Source: Idiomarina piscisalsi
GTDB lineage: Bacteria; Pseudomonadota; Gammaproteobacteria; Enterobacterales; Alteromonadaceae
Length of the DNA stretch: 64,000 nucleotides
Direction: 5' to 3'
Assembly: GCF_002211765.1 (NCBI RefSeq)
Contig: NZ_CP022133.1
Location: forward strand, 1,736,001 to 1,800,000
Position numbers and translations under genes: made by a program
The notes under the pieces: generated by a model
Seen by the model: only the letters and a program-made list of their open reading frames with translations
Database searches by the model: none
What the model was told of the DNA's origin: nothing
In this document: positions 55,738 through 64,000 of the stretch, piece by piece
How positions within the stretch are numbered: position 1 is the first letter of the stretch
Layout: every line of letters begins with the position of its first letter

Positions 55738-57370
55738 AAGCTTTTGGCTCCGGATCGGGTGTCACTGACGGACTGAAAATAAGTGAATTCGGTTGCTGCT
55801 GAAGCTGTTCAATAACTGGCTGTAAGTCTCTTGAGAGCTTTTCAACTTCGTTTAAGGTCTGGTTCAACTGCCGACGCGTTGGTGAATCACCACTTAAGCT
55901 ACCGGTTAGCTCTTGCAGTTGCTCTAAGTTTTGCTTCAGTAATTTCGGAAGCTGGTTTATTTCTCGCTGTTCAAGCACTTGCGCCAGTGACACTGAAATA
56001 CCATTTAATGTGTTTGCGGTTTCATCGACAGACTGCATCGCCTGTGAAAAGTCCGACAAACTGCTTTCTAACGGGAGTTGGTTAAACTTATCCATGAGTT
56101 GCGTTAGCTTTTCTTCCAAACGCGTAAAATCACTGGCCATAGCTGGCATAACCGGGTAGCCGGCAAACCGCTGCTCAGTATCAACAGACTCAGCATCGGA
56201 ATAAAAACTAACATCGACAAACAAGGTGTTTGTCAGCAAGTTTGACGCACGTATATTGGCGCGTAACCCTTGCTTAAATAACTCAGGCAGGCGCTTTTCC
56301 CAACTGTTAATATCAATATCGGCAACGAGACCACGCAAACGCTCGGGTTCAAAACGAATGAGAATAGGAATGCGCTTTAAAGGAGCCTGATCATTCTCGT
56401 CCGGGAACCAGCGTAGCGGCACTTCTCTGACCGTTCCGACACGCACACCTTTAAACTGAACCGGTGCACCTTTGTCCAGTCCGGCTATCGATTCGTCGAG
56501 CAATACCACATAATCGATGCCATGAATAAAGCCCTGTTGCTTTGCTTCTTCCAGGCTGTCAAAAAGCTCTAATCTTGTTGATTCCTGCAGCTTATCTCCG
56601 CGCGGCTGACCTTCGGGCACACCAAAGGTAATGGCCGCGCCCAATAAAGAATCTATAGAGCCAAGCGCCAGATCAATGCCCTGAGAGTTCCACTGTACTG
56701 ATACGCCACGCTGCAGCCAGAAACGGGTATTTTCTGTAAGCAGCTCGTCGTAGGGCGCTCTCACAAAAACCTGGTAACGGCTTTCACGCTTATCCACCAA
56801 AAACTCGGTTTGCTCAACTTGGCCGACGGTAAAGCCTTGATATTGCACTGAATCTCCAACAGCCACTTGAGTTTGACCATCACTCACCAGTGTCAGTCGC
56901 TTACCCGGCGTTTCCTGAGGTGTCACCGGCGGGTTTTCTAGCGCTGAGAAATAGGACTGAAAGTCACCTTCGTCACCCGGTTGCAATTGAATATAAGCAC
57001 CGGACAATAAAGTCCCCAAACCACTAACACCGCGACGTCCAATTCGTGGTTTCACCACCCAGACTTCCGTCTCACTGTTCAGCATTCGTTCGGTGTTTTC
57101 GTTCATTGACACTTCAATGACCGCTTCTTTAAAGTCATCAGACAGCCGCACTTCCGTTACTTGCCCAACATCAACATTACGTACCTTGACCCGAGTTTTG
57201 CCGGGCTCAATACCCTCAGCATCTGACACCGATATGGTAATCGTTGGCCCTGCACCACTGGTGTCCTGCCAAACCATCCAACCCGCAACCAAAAATGCAA
57301 CGAGAGGCACTATCCACACTGGTGACAGTATTTTTAAGCGACTGATTTTCGCAACATCGGGGTCTGTCAT
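55727..57370 (-). CDS. pqiB: PqiB, periplasm-spanning MCE protein
   Basis: A 547-residue protein with one N-terminal membrane helix (about 12-33), three MCE/MlaD domains (beginning near GPTITISVSDAEGIEPG, LTLVSDGQTQVAVGDSV and HGIDYVVLLDESIAGLDKG) and a long C-terminal helical region (about 410-530). Hexamers of such proteins form hollow tubes for lipid movement between inner and outer membranes. It overlaps pqiA by 4 bases and pqiC by 11. In E. coli the operon responds to paraquat through SoxRS; no soxbox was looked up here. Confidence 0.93.
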   Translation of the reverse strand: MTDPDVAKISRLKILSPVWIVPLVAFLVAGWMVWQDTSGAGPTITISVSDAEGIEPGKTRVKVRNVDVGQVTEVRLSDDFKEAVIEVSMNENTERMLNSETEVWVVKPRIGRRGVSGLGTLLSGAYIQLQPGDEGDFQSYFSALENPPVTPQETPGKRLTLVSDGQTQVAVGDSVQYQGFTVGQVEQTEFLVDKRESRYQVFVRAPYDELLTENTRFWLQRGVSVQWNSQGIDLALGSIDSLLGAAITFGVPEGQPRGDKLQESTRLELFDSLEEAKQQGFIHGIDYVVLLDESIAGLDKGAPVQFKGVRVGTVREVPLRWFPDENDQAPLKRIPILIRFEPERLRGLVADIDINSWEKRLPELFKQGLRANIRASNLLTNTLFVDVSFYSDAESVDTEQRFAGYPVMPAMASDFTRLEEKLTQLMDKFNQLPLESSLSDFSQAMQSVDETANTLNGISVSLAQVLEQREINQLPKLLKQNLEQLQELTGSLSGDSPTRRQLNQTLNEVEKLSRDLQPVIEQLQQQPNSLIFSPSVTPDPEPKAYEN

Positions 57371-58620
57371 TTTTTTGCCTCACGCCAAAATAAACGGGTG
57401 TCAAAACTCATTGCCGCTAACATGGTTAGAACCACTGCGGCACCAAAGGCGATAGCGGCAGAACCGGGATAAACTGACATGACAGTCCCGCTTCTCACTA
57501 ACGCAACCAATATAGCTACAACAAAAATATCTATCATTGACCAGCGACCAATCCAGTCGGTTATTTTATATAAGACCAGCCGATGATTGACCGCTTGCGG
57601 TGTTTGCCATCGAGCCAGTGCCATTAACCCTAATAACGCCAGTATCTTTGCCACAGGTATCACCAAACTGGCAACAAAAACAATCACAGCAATAGGGGCA
57701 TCTCCAGACCGCCAAAGCTCAACAACCCCTCCAATAATCGTTGACGGTTGAGCGTCACCAAAACGCACCGTTTCCATTATCGGTAGCCAGTGCGCCGGAA
57801 CCAGTAATAGCGCAGCAGCGACAATTAATGCCAGTGTTGCTTGTGGCGAGCGCCACCAATGTCTATCAATATCATCTCCACAACACGGACAATCGGATAC
57901 ACCAAAAGACACTAGCCGGTGACACACTTCACAAACCTTATAACCTTGTTCATGTGCTGTTATTCCGGCTTTTGCATTGTTGAGCGTTTTTGTTTGCTTC
58001 CCAACCACTGACCATAAATTCATCGTGTTAACCAAGTAATACGTCACCAATAAAAACACAACGAACCCGCAAAATAACCAAAAACCCAGCTTTAATTGAA
58101 CATTAGCAAGCCCGGAAATTTTTATAAGAGAAATTAGCGTTCCCAGCAGAAAAACATCCACCATAAGCCAGGGTTTTACGTGCGCGCTTAATCGCAAACA
58201 ATAACGAGCCATAGCTGACGCGTTCATGTTTATCGCAACAAACACAGCGATAAGACAGAACAAGTACAGTAAGGGGTACAAAATAACGGTAAGTAAAACA
58301 ATGACAGCCAGCAACTTCTCATGAAAATAAGACAACTGCCATGCCGCATCAAGCAGCGTCATTGACTGAGTTAGCCCTGAGCTATCGTATTGAATAAAGT
58401 CCAGCGTTAAAGCAAAAACAAGTAACAGAATAGCGGTCACAGAGTAGGCCAGTAAACGATCCACTCGGTATTCAGATTGACTTAGTAGCGTGTAACCACA
58501 ACGCGTGCATTGGGCTTTTTCACCCGTTTCAAGCCCCCCGATACGACTGATCAAGTCGCAGCGGGGACAGCCCAATAGTTCCGGCTCAGTTGGCGTTAGG
58601 TTTCTCACTCTCGGACTCAT
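57367..58620 (-). CDS. pqiA: PqiA, inner-membrane zinc-ribbon protein
   Basis: A 417-residue protein, the same length as E. coli PqiA, built of two similar halves. Each half has a rubredoxin-like four-Cys ribbon (CPRC...CTRC, residues 18-41; CEVC...CPCC in the middle) followed by about four membrane helices. It works with PqiB in lipid trafficking. Its first 35 bases overlap the end of the upstream antiporter gene, so translation may be coupled. Confidence 0.93.
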   Translation of the reverse strand: MSPRVRNLTPTEPELLGCPRCDLISRIGGLETGEKAQCTRCGYTLLSQSEYRVDRLLAYSVTAILLLVFALTLDFIQYDSSGLTQSMTLLDAAWQLSYFHEKLLAVIVLLTVILYPLLYLFCLIAVFVAINMNASAMARYCLRLSAHVKPWLMVDVFLLGTLISLIKISGLANVQLKLGFWLFCGFVVFLLVTYYLVNTMNLWSVVGKQTKTLNNAKAGITAHEQGYKVCEVCHRLVSFGVSDCPCCGDDIDRHWWRSPQATLALIVAAALLLVPAHWLPIMETVRFGDAQPSTIIGGVVELWRSGDAPIAVIVFVASLVIPVAKILALLGLMALARWQTPQAVNHRLVLYKITDWIGRWSMIDIFVVAILVALVRSGTVMSVYPGSAAIAFGAAVVLTMLAAMSFDTRLFWREAKK

Positions 58621-60406
58621 CGCTTTCCGTCGATATCATCGCTATCACCGTCCAGCCTGGCTGCGGAATCAGCTCGCGCTCAGTTGTGAAAATATGCAGT
58701 TTTTCAGTTTCATCAATCGCAAACATTGGCAGCGCCCTCGTGCCATACTTTTGCTGATAGTCCGCAAAACTAAAGCTGTCTGTAATAGGCGTGGACTTAA
58801 TTTTCGCGCCCTGAAAGTGAAGACTCGCTAACTTCGAGTAAGTCACACTCTCACCAAATAAGTTAAGAGTTTTACGGTAACTTTCAGTGAGTTGATGACT
58901 TGCTCGGTAGTCTTGTTCTCCACCATTTAAACCATGCACTTTATTCGACCCAAACCAGTCCTGATAATACATTGAAACTAACGGGTTTAACTGCTTATAG
59001 GGTGACATGACCAGCAAACGTCCCAAGCCGGTTAAGTCAATATTGTTCGATGCGTGCTCAGACGCCGGATTACCGAAATACACTGGCAGGTTATCCATAC
59101 GCGCCAGTTTAATATTCTCCCAGTTGGTGTCAGCCAGGCGTACATTCACACCACTTTCCTGCAACGCTTTACCCACTGCGCGGGCCATTTGGTTAGCCCC
59201 GAAAATCAAGAAGCCTTTTGCCGCTGGCTCCAGAAGCCCCAGCATTCTAGCCAATGGTTTAGCCGTTAAGCTTTGCAGTACTACTGTGGTCATAATGACC
59301 ACAAACACCAACGGCACAATAGCCGCCGCTTCCTGCCAGCCCGACTCTTCCATTTTTAAGGCAAAAAGTGCAGAAACCGCGGCGGCGACAATACCTCGGG
59401 GAGCAATCCAGGACAGTAGCACCTTATCTTTAAACCTGAGCTCTGTCCCTATTGCAGAAAGCCAAACGGCTAACGGACGCACGGCAAATAAGATGATCGC
59501 GATAAGAATCACTGCCGGCATGCCCAGCGCATCGAATTCAGAAAAATTCAGGCGGGCCGCCAGAATAATGAACAGCGCAGAAATAAGAAGCACACTGAGC
59601 GTTTCTTTGAACTCTAAAATTTCTTCCATATTCAGGTTGCGCGTATTCGCCATGACCATGCCCATAACCGTCACGGTTAACAAGCCCGATTCATGCTGAA
59701 TCGCGTTCGATAGTGCAAACACACCAAGAACAATGGTGAGAGTCGCCACATTTTGTAAATAATGTGGGAACCAACCACGGCCTAACGCTAACCCAAGCAT
59801 TCTTGCAGCGCCCCAACCTAACGCGAAGCCAATAGCCACTGTTGTTGCAAAGGCTTGCAGCGCGTGCAAAAAGGCAACGTCCTGACTGGCGATAATAAAT
59901 TCATAAACTAATACCGCCAGTAATGCCCCCAGCGGATCAATAATAATCCCTTCCCAACGGAGAATGTTCGCCAGTTTATTAATTGGTCGAATAGAACGTA
60001 TCATTGGCTGAATAACAGTAGGACCGGTGACGACAACCAACGCACCAAAAAGCGCCGAGATCTCCCAGCCATATCCCATGATGAAGTGCGTTAGTACCGC
60101 AATAACCACAAAAGTGACTAACATGCCCACACTGACCAGGTTAGTCACCATGCGGCCGTGCCCACGTATTTCTTCAAACTTCAATGTCAAACTGCCTTCA
60201 AACAGAATGACAGCAACCGCTAAGGACACAAAAGGAAACAGCAAATCATCGAATAGCGCATCAGGGTTTAAAAGCCCCAGCGTCGGTCCAAGTACCAAGC
60301 CGCAGATAAGCAGCGGCAATATGGCTGGCAGTTTAATTCGCCAAGCCAACCATTGGCAGCTAATGGACAGCACACCAATTAACGCTAACAATGATAATTC
60401 CGACAT
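58586..60406 (-). CDS. CPA1-type cation:proton antiporter with C-terminal regulatory domain
   Basis: A 606-residue protein. The first ~390 residues contain about 12-13 helices with CPA antiporter motifs (LFEGSLTLKFEEIRGHG, VVTGPTVIQPMIRS, WEGIIIDPLGALLAVLVYEF, IAPRGIVAAAVSALFAL). The rest (from FLIFGANQMARAVGKAL) is a TrkA-N/RCK-like nucleotide-binding region. It probably exchanges Na+ or K+ for protons at the inner membrane, useful next to a Na+-based respiratory chain. It is divergent from the fbp operon and overlaps pqiA by 35 bases. Confidence 0.9.
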   Translation of the reverse strand: MSELSLLALIGVLSISCQWLAWRIKLPAILPLLICGLVLGPTLGLLNPDALFDDLLFPFVSLAVAVILFEGSLTLKFEEIRGHGRMVTNLVSVGMLVTFVVIAVLTHFIMGYGWEISALFGALVVVTGPTVIQPMIRSIRPINKLANILRWEGIIIDPLGALLAVLVYEFIIASQDVAFLHALQAFATTVAIGFALGWGAARMLGLALGRGWFPHYLQNVATLTIVLGVFALSNAIQHESGLLTVTVMGMVMANTRNLNMEEILEFKETLSVLLISALFIILAARLNFSEFDALGMPAVILIAIILFAVRPLAVWLSAIGTELRFKDKVLLSWIAPRGIVAAAVSALFALKMEESGWQEAAAIVPLVFVVIMTTVVLQSLTAKPLARMLGLLEPAAKGFLIFGANQMARAVGKALQESGVNVRLADTNWENIKLARMDNLPVYFGNPASEHASNNIDLTGLGRLLVMSPYKQLNPLVSMYYQDWFGSNKVHGLNGGEQDYRASHQLTESYRKTLNLFGESVTYSKLASLHFQGAKIKSTPITDSFSFADYQQKYGTRALPMFAIDETEKLHIFTTERELIPQPGWTVIAMISTESDESESEKPNAN

Positions 60407-60499
60407 AAATTCTCCGCATATAGACAGTCGTTTTTAGAATAGCAGAAGCTAAGCTATTGACTACCCGCAAATTGGAAATTTGGATGACACATTTCAAAT

Positions 60500-60518
60500 G
60501 AGAATGGCTATCATTATT
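60500..60518. promoter_or_regulatory. Fur-like box upstream of fbpA
   Basis: The 19 bases GAGAATGGCTATCATTATT match the classical Fur consensus (GATAATGATAATCATTATC) at 14 of 19 positions. It covers the -35 region of the promoter at 60508-60536. Iron-dependent repression of fbpABC is the expected outcome. Confidence 0.75.
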
Positions 60519-60536
60519 CATTTGTTCTGATATAAT
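60508..60536 (+). promoter_or_regulatory. Candidate fbpA promoter with extended -10
   Basis: TATAAT at 60531-60536 is preceded by TG (60528-60529), an extended -10; the -35 region (about 60508-60513, CTATCA) is poor and lies inside the Fur-like box. A 10-bp palindrome CGAACGTTCG (60551-60560) lies in the leader and AAGGAT precedes the start codon. Confidence 0.6.
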
Positions 60537-60578
60537 CGAGCGAAATTCATCGAACGTTCGTATAGAGGTCAAAAGGAT

Positions 60579-61604
60579 ATGCGCAAGTTAAATCGCTTAC
60601 TCACGGTTATTGCTGCGACTTCTGCGACACTGGTGTCATTCACTAGCGCCGCTGCTGAAGTCAACATTTACTCAGCACGTAAAGAAGCTTTAATTAAGCC
60701 CGTTTTAGAGCAGTTCACGGAAAAAACCGGCATTGAAGTCAATTTGTTAACCGGTAAAGCCGACGCTTTATTGGCTCGTTTAGGCTCAGAGGGTGAAAAC
60801 ACACCAGCTGACTTGTTCTTGACCGTTGACGCTGGTGCCTTGTACCGCGCTGTTGAAGCGGATGCATTTCAGCCTCTTAACTCAAAATTAGTAGAAAAAG
60901 CAGTGCCAGAGCACTTCCGCTCGAAAGACAACTTATGGTTCGGTTTAAGCCTACGCGCGCGGCCTATTTTCTACTCACCAGAGCGTGTTAGCCCGGAAAA
61001 GCTTGAGTCTTACCTTAGCCTTGCTGACGAACAATGGGACGACCGCATTTGTATTCGTTCGTCCAACAACTTGTATAACCAGTCACTGGTTGCTGCATTG
61101 ATTGAACACCACGGCGCAGAAAAAACAGAAGCCTGGGCTGAGGACTTTGTTAGCAATTTCGCCCGCAAACCCGTCGGCGGCGACAGAGATCAAATTAAAG
61201 GCGTTGCCTACGGTGTCTGCGACATCGCAGTAGCAAACACTTACTACTTCGGGCATATGCTGAACTCAGACGATGCCGATGAGCGCGAAGCTGCACAAAA
61301 AGTGAAGATTTTCTGGCCGGCTCAAGATGCACAGGGTACTCACGTTAATGTATCGGGCATCGGTATTACCAAGCACGCAAAAAATGTTGACGAAGCTCAA
61401 AAGCTTATCGAGTTTTTAGTCTCTGAAGAATCACAAAAATGGTATGCTCAGGCCAATTATGAATACCCGGTTCGAGACGGTGTTGAGTGGAGCGAAACAC
61501 TTCAAAAATGGGGTGAATTCAAGCAGGACGATATTTCAATGGACGTTCTGGGTGAGAACAACGGTGAAGCCGTACGTTTAATGAACCGTGCCGGCTGGCG
61601 TTAA
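60579..61604 (+). CDS. fbpA: Ferric iron ABC transporter, substrate-binding protein
   Basis: Periplasmic iron-binding protein of 341 residues with a signal peptide (cleavage near SAAAE). The start of the mature chain, VNIYSARKEALIKPVLEQF, and the iron-binding tyrosine pair in VANTYYFGHML (Tyr222, Tyr223) are typical of the FbpA/FutA/IdiA family. It takes free ferric iron to the FbpB permease. First gene of the operon, behind a Fur-like box. Confidence 0.94.
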   Translation: MRKLNRLLTVIAATSATLVSFTSAAAEVNIYSARKEALIKPVLEQFTEKTGIEVNLLTGKADALLARLGSEGENTPADLFLTVDAGALYRAVEADAFQPLNSKLVEKAVPEHFRSKDNLWFGLSLRARPIFYSPERVSPEKLESYLSLADEQWDDRICIRSSNNLYNQSLVAALIEHHGAEKTEAWAEDFVSNFARKPVGGDRDQIKGVAYGVCDIAVANTYYFGHMLNSDDADEREAAQKVKIFWPAQDAQGTHVNVSGIGITKHAKNVDEAQKLIEFLVSEESQKWYAQANYEYPVRDGVEWSETLQKWGEFKQDDISMDVLGENNGEAVRLMNRAGWR

Positions 61605-61625
61605 TTTAAGCATGGAGTGTACTGC

Positions 61626-63254
61626 ATGAGCCGTGGCACGCTGTTACTTTTTGCCGTGGCGGTATTAATAGGGCTACCGCTTATTGTGGTGGCCCTATCT
61701 TTATTGAATCCGCAATGGGATATTCTTTCTCACCTCTGGCAAACCGTCATTCCTGAGTACATTAGCCACTCGCTTATTTTACTGATTTGCGTTGGGCTGG
61801 GTGTCACTGTGCTCGGCGTCAGTACAGCCTGGTGTATCAGCCAGTACGATTTTCCCGGCTGGCGTTATTTGAGCTGGGGCTTGCTGTTGCCACTGGCCAT
61901 GCCCGCTTACATAACCGCTTACACCTACACTGGCTTGCTTGACTACGCAGGGCCGGTTCAACAGCTCATTCGTCAAGTGTTCAACGTATCCATTGGTGAC
62001 TACTGGTTTCCAAATATTCGCAGTTTAGGCGGCGCTGTTTTTGTCCTCTGTGTCGTCCTTTACCCTTATGTGTATCTCATTACTCGCGCCGCATTTATGC
62101 AGCAATCAACGGCGGCTTTTGAAAGCGCGCGGACGCTAGGTGCCGGCTCGTTTAAGAGCTTCTGGCGAGTGGCCATGCCTCTGGCGCGCCCTGCCATCGC
62201 AACCGGTGTTACTCTGGCATTAATGGAAACACTGGCTGACTATGGCACGATGGAATACTTCGGCGTCACCGTCTTTACTACTGGCATTTTCAGAACCTGG
62301 TATGGCATTGGCGATGCCCAGGGAGCATTGCAGTTATCGGCTCTGCTACTAATATTCGTCATTGTATTAATCATGATTGAACGCTACTCGCGGCGCAGAG
62401 CCCGCTTTTACCAGCAACGCTCGTCAAACCGCACACCACAGCGGCGCCCACTCAAGGGCTGGCGTGCTGGCTTCGCATCGTTCATCTGCTGGCTGCCGGT
62501 CGTTTTAGGTTTCCTTATTCCTGCCTCGCAATTACTGTGGTGGTCTGTTGAAAAGTCGGATATTTGGCTTGAAGCGTCTTTCTGGGTACTAACGGGCAAT
62601 ACGCTTTGGCTAGGCCTCCTGGCCGCCTGTATTACCGTACTACTAGCCTTGTGGTTGGCTTATGGTCGCCGTCGCCATCCAACTCGTCCGTTGCGCGCCG
62701 CCATTACACTCGCCGGCATGGGATACGCTATTCCGGGAATTGTTATCGCCGTTGGACTGTTATCACCACTGGCCTGGTTCGATCATCAAATCATCGCCGC
62801 CAGCAAATGGCTATTTGGCGTGAATCCCGGACTGATTTTTTCAGGCACCGTCATTGCTCTGCTGTTCGCCTACAGCGTCCGCTTTTTGTCGGTATCGCTG
62901 CAAACCGTTAGCTCCGGCCTTGAACAAATCACACCTCAAATGGACGATAGCGCCCGAACCCTTGGCGCCAGTGGTCGTCGCATTTTATGGAAAGTGCATT
63001 TGCCGCTTTTAAAAAGCCCCTTACTGGCTGCGCTCATTCTGGTATTGGTCGACGTCATGAAAGAGCTACCGGCGACCTTGGTGCTGCGGCCCTTCGATTT
63101 TAATACACTGGCCGTGCGAGCCTTTGAAATGGCTTCTGACGAACGCTTAGCGGACGCCGGTCCACCGGCATTAATGATAGTTGCGGTTGGGCTTATTCCA
63201 GTTATGATGCTGTCCCGGGCGCTGCGCAATAAATCCATTAAGACAGGAGATTAA
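61626..63254 (+). CDS. fbpB: Ferric iron ABC transporter, permease
   Basis: A 542-residue fused permease with two six-helix halves. Each half has a BPD-transporter EAA loop (AFESARTLGAGSFKSFWRVAMPLARPAI and QMDDSARTLGASGRRILWKVHLPLL, shown as positions about 180-210 and 440-465). The ATG at 61626 is chosen since GGAG lies 8 bases upstream; a GTG at 61617 overlaps that site. It follows fbpA by 21 bases and abuts fbpC. Confidence 0.93.
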   Translation: MSRGTLLLFAVAVLIGLPLIVVALSLLNPQWDILSHLWQTVIPEYISHSLILLICVGLGVTVLGVSTAWCISQYDFPGWRYLSWGLLLPLAMPAYITAYTYTGLLDYAGPVQQLIRQVFNVSIGDYWFPNIRSLGGAVFVLCVVLYPYVYLITRAAFMQQSTAAFESARTLGAGSFKSFWRVAMPLARPAIATGVTLALMETLADYGTMEYFGVTVFTTGIFRTWYGIGDAQGALQLSALLLIFVIVLIMIERYSRRRARFYQQRSSNRTPQRRPLKGWRAGFASFICWLPVVLGFLIPASQLLWWSVEKSDIWLEASFWVLTGNTLWLGLLAACITVLLALWLAYGRRRHPTRPLRAAITLAGMGYAIPGIVIAVGLLSPLAWFDHQIIAASKWLFGVNPGLIFSGTVIALLFAYSVRFLSVSLQTVSSGLEQITPQMDDSARTLGASGRRILWKVHLPLLKSPLLAALILVLVDVMKELPATLVLRPFDFNTLAVRAFEMASDERLADAGPPALMIVAVGLIPVMMLSRALRNKSIKTGD

Positions 63255-64000
63255 ATGAGTACTTTACTGAATCTCGAATCAGTCAGTATCGAGCTTTCTG
63301 GCAACCGTATTGTTGATCAGCTCAGTTTATCTCTTGCGCCCGGCGATATTGGCTGTCTATTAGGCCCTAGCGGCTGTGGCAAGACCACCTTGCTGCGAGC
63401 TATTGCCGGTTTTAACCCGGTGTCTTCAGGGAAAATATCCTTGCACGACAAAGTTGTTTCTAGCAATTCAACGCAGTTAGCAACAGAAAAACGCAATATC
63501 GGCATGATGTTTCAAGACTTCTCGTTATTTCCCCACTTGACGGTCGAGCAGAACATTCGTTTTGGCATAGAAGACTGGAGCCAGTCAGAGCAAGAACAGC
63601 GAGTCAAAGAACTCTTGTTGCGTATCGACTTAAATGGCTATCAGAAACGGTATCCCCATGAGCTGTCAGGTGGTCAGCAGCAGCGTATCGCGCTCGCCAG
63701 AGCATTAGCGCCGAGACCGCAGCTCATGCTTTTGGATGAGCCATTTTCCAGCTTGGACGCTGAATTGCGCGAGATTCTGGCGCACGACGTTCGCCACTTA
63801 TTAAAAGAGGAAAACATCACGGCACTGTTAGTTACACACGACCAACAGGAAGCGTTTGCGATGGCTGACAAGGCCGGCGTTATGTACTCTGGTCAATTAT
63901 TACAGTGGGAAACCCCCTACGAGCTTTACCATGAACCAACCCATGAGTTAGTCGCCGACTTTATTGGCCGCGGTGTGCTGCTACAGGGCGAAGTAAAAGA
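63255..64000 (+). CDS. fbpC: Ferric iron ABC transporter, ATP-binding protein, cut by window edge
   Basis: ATPase of the importer; about 248 residues are visible before the right edge. Walker A GPSGCGKTTLL, the Q-loop MMFQDFSLFPHL, signature LSGGQQQRIALARAL, Walker B LMLLDEPFSSLD and the H-loop VTHDQQEA are all present. The ATG directly follows the fbpB stop codon, with AGGAG upstream. The C-terminal regulatory region lies outside the window. Confidence 0.95.
   Translation, partial: MSTLLNLESVSIELSGNRIVDQLSLSLAPGDIGCLLGPSGCGKTTLLRAIAGFNPVSSGKISLHDKVVSSNSTQLATEKRNIGMMFQDFSLFPHLTVEQNIRFGIEDWSQSEQEQRVKELLLRIDLNGYQKRYPHELSGGQQQRIALARALAPRPQLMLLDEPFSSLDAELREILAHDVRHLLKEENITALLVTHDQQEAFAMADKAGVMYSGQLLQWETPYELYHEPTHELVADFIGRGVLLQGEVK

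Noticed and set aside
1..64000. CRISPR array, tRNA/rRNA genes, insertion sequences or prophage
   Set aside because: No regularly spaced repeats, tRNA-like cloverleaf, transposase, integrase or phage structural gene was seen.

Overview
The window is a gene-dense stretch of a gammaproteobacterial chromosome of moderate GC, most like the marine order Alteromonadales. Idiomarina is my best guess, from gene content and synteny only. Supporting signs are a complete Na+-translocating NADH:quinone reductase (nqrABCDEF with apbE and nqrM), a purF-folC-accD-truA-pdxB-fabB block in the order known from enterobacteria, mnmC divergent to fabB with yfcL behind it, a FabV-type enoyl reductase, and many exported or cytoplasmic peptidases. 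I see no tRNA or rRNA gene, CRISPR array, insertion sequence, integrase or phage gene. Gaps between genes are short (none reaches 300 bases) and several convergent pairs overlap at their 3' ends.

Layout. 1-2194: topA (minus, cut by the left edge). 2482-3831: astB alone. 3908-15456: a long minus-strand run read as fabB, pdxB, asd, fimV, truA, accD, folC, dedD, cvpA, purF. 15591-17657: mnmC (plus) and yfcL (minus), overlapping. 17767-20703: fldB and a large zinc metalloprotease, 3 bases apart. 20723-27498: a thioesterase, an S9 peptidase and a histidine-rich TonB receptor on the minus strand, then a divergent M28 peptidase; a perfect 17-bp palindrome matching the Zur box lies between the last two. 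27618-34246: olsF (ornithine lipid synthase type), lpxH, ppiB, cysS, an M17 aminopeptidase and a Yip1 membrane protein. 34435-42186: miaE, a dicarboxylate/amino-acid symporter, sohB, a VolA/Pla-1 type lipase, yciK and a Ycf48-like beta-propeller.

42137-51393: the nqr operon (read from nqrA at the right), followed by apbE, nqrM and a 703-residue protein that joins a NifS/IscS-type cysteine desulfurase, a metallo-beta-lactamase-like domain whose metal ligands look lost, and a rhodanese. This is the most unusual gene here and the best candidate for an undescribed system: an all-in-one sulfur-transfer enzyme placed behind the maturation factors of an iron- and flavin-containing respiratory complex. 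51568-55201: fabV, bolA, a small lipoprotein and a Wzi-like outer-membrane protein. 55198-60406: a CPA-type antiporter and pqiABC, read from the right. 60579-64000: fbpABC-type ferric iron ABC importer with a Fur-like box over its promoter; fbpC is cut by the right edge.

Taken together, the window holds central metabolism (purine, fatty acid, folate, PLP and lysine/threonine/methionine precursors), sodium-based energetics, metal uptake under likely Zur and Fur control, outer-membrane lipid and barrier functions, and peptide use. All functions are read from motifs and remembered family sequences; no search was run.
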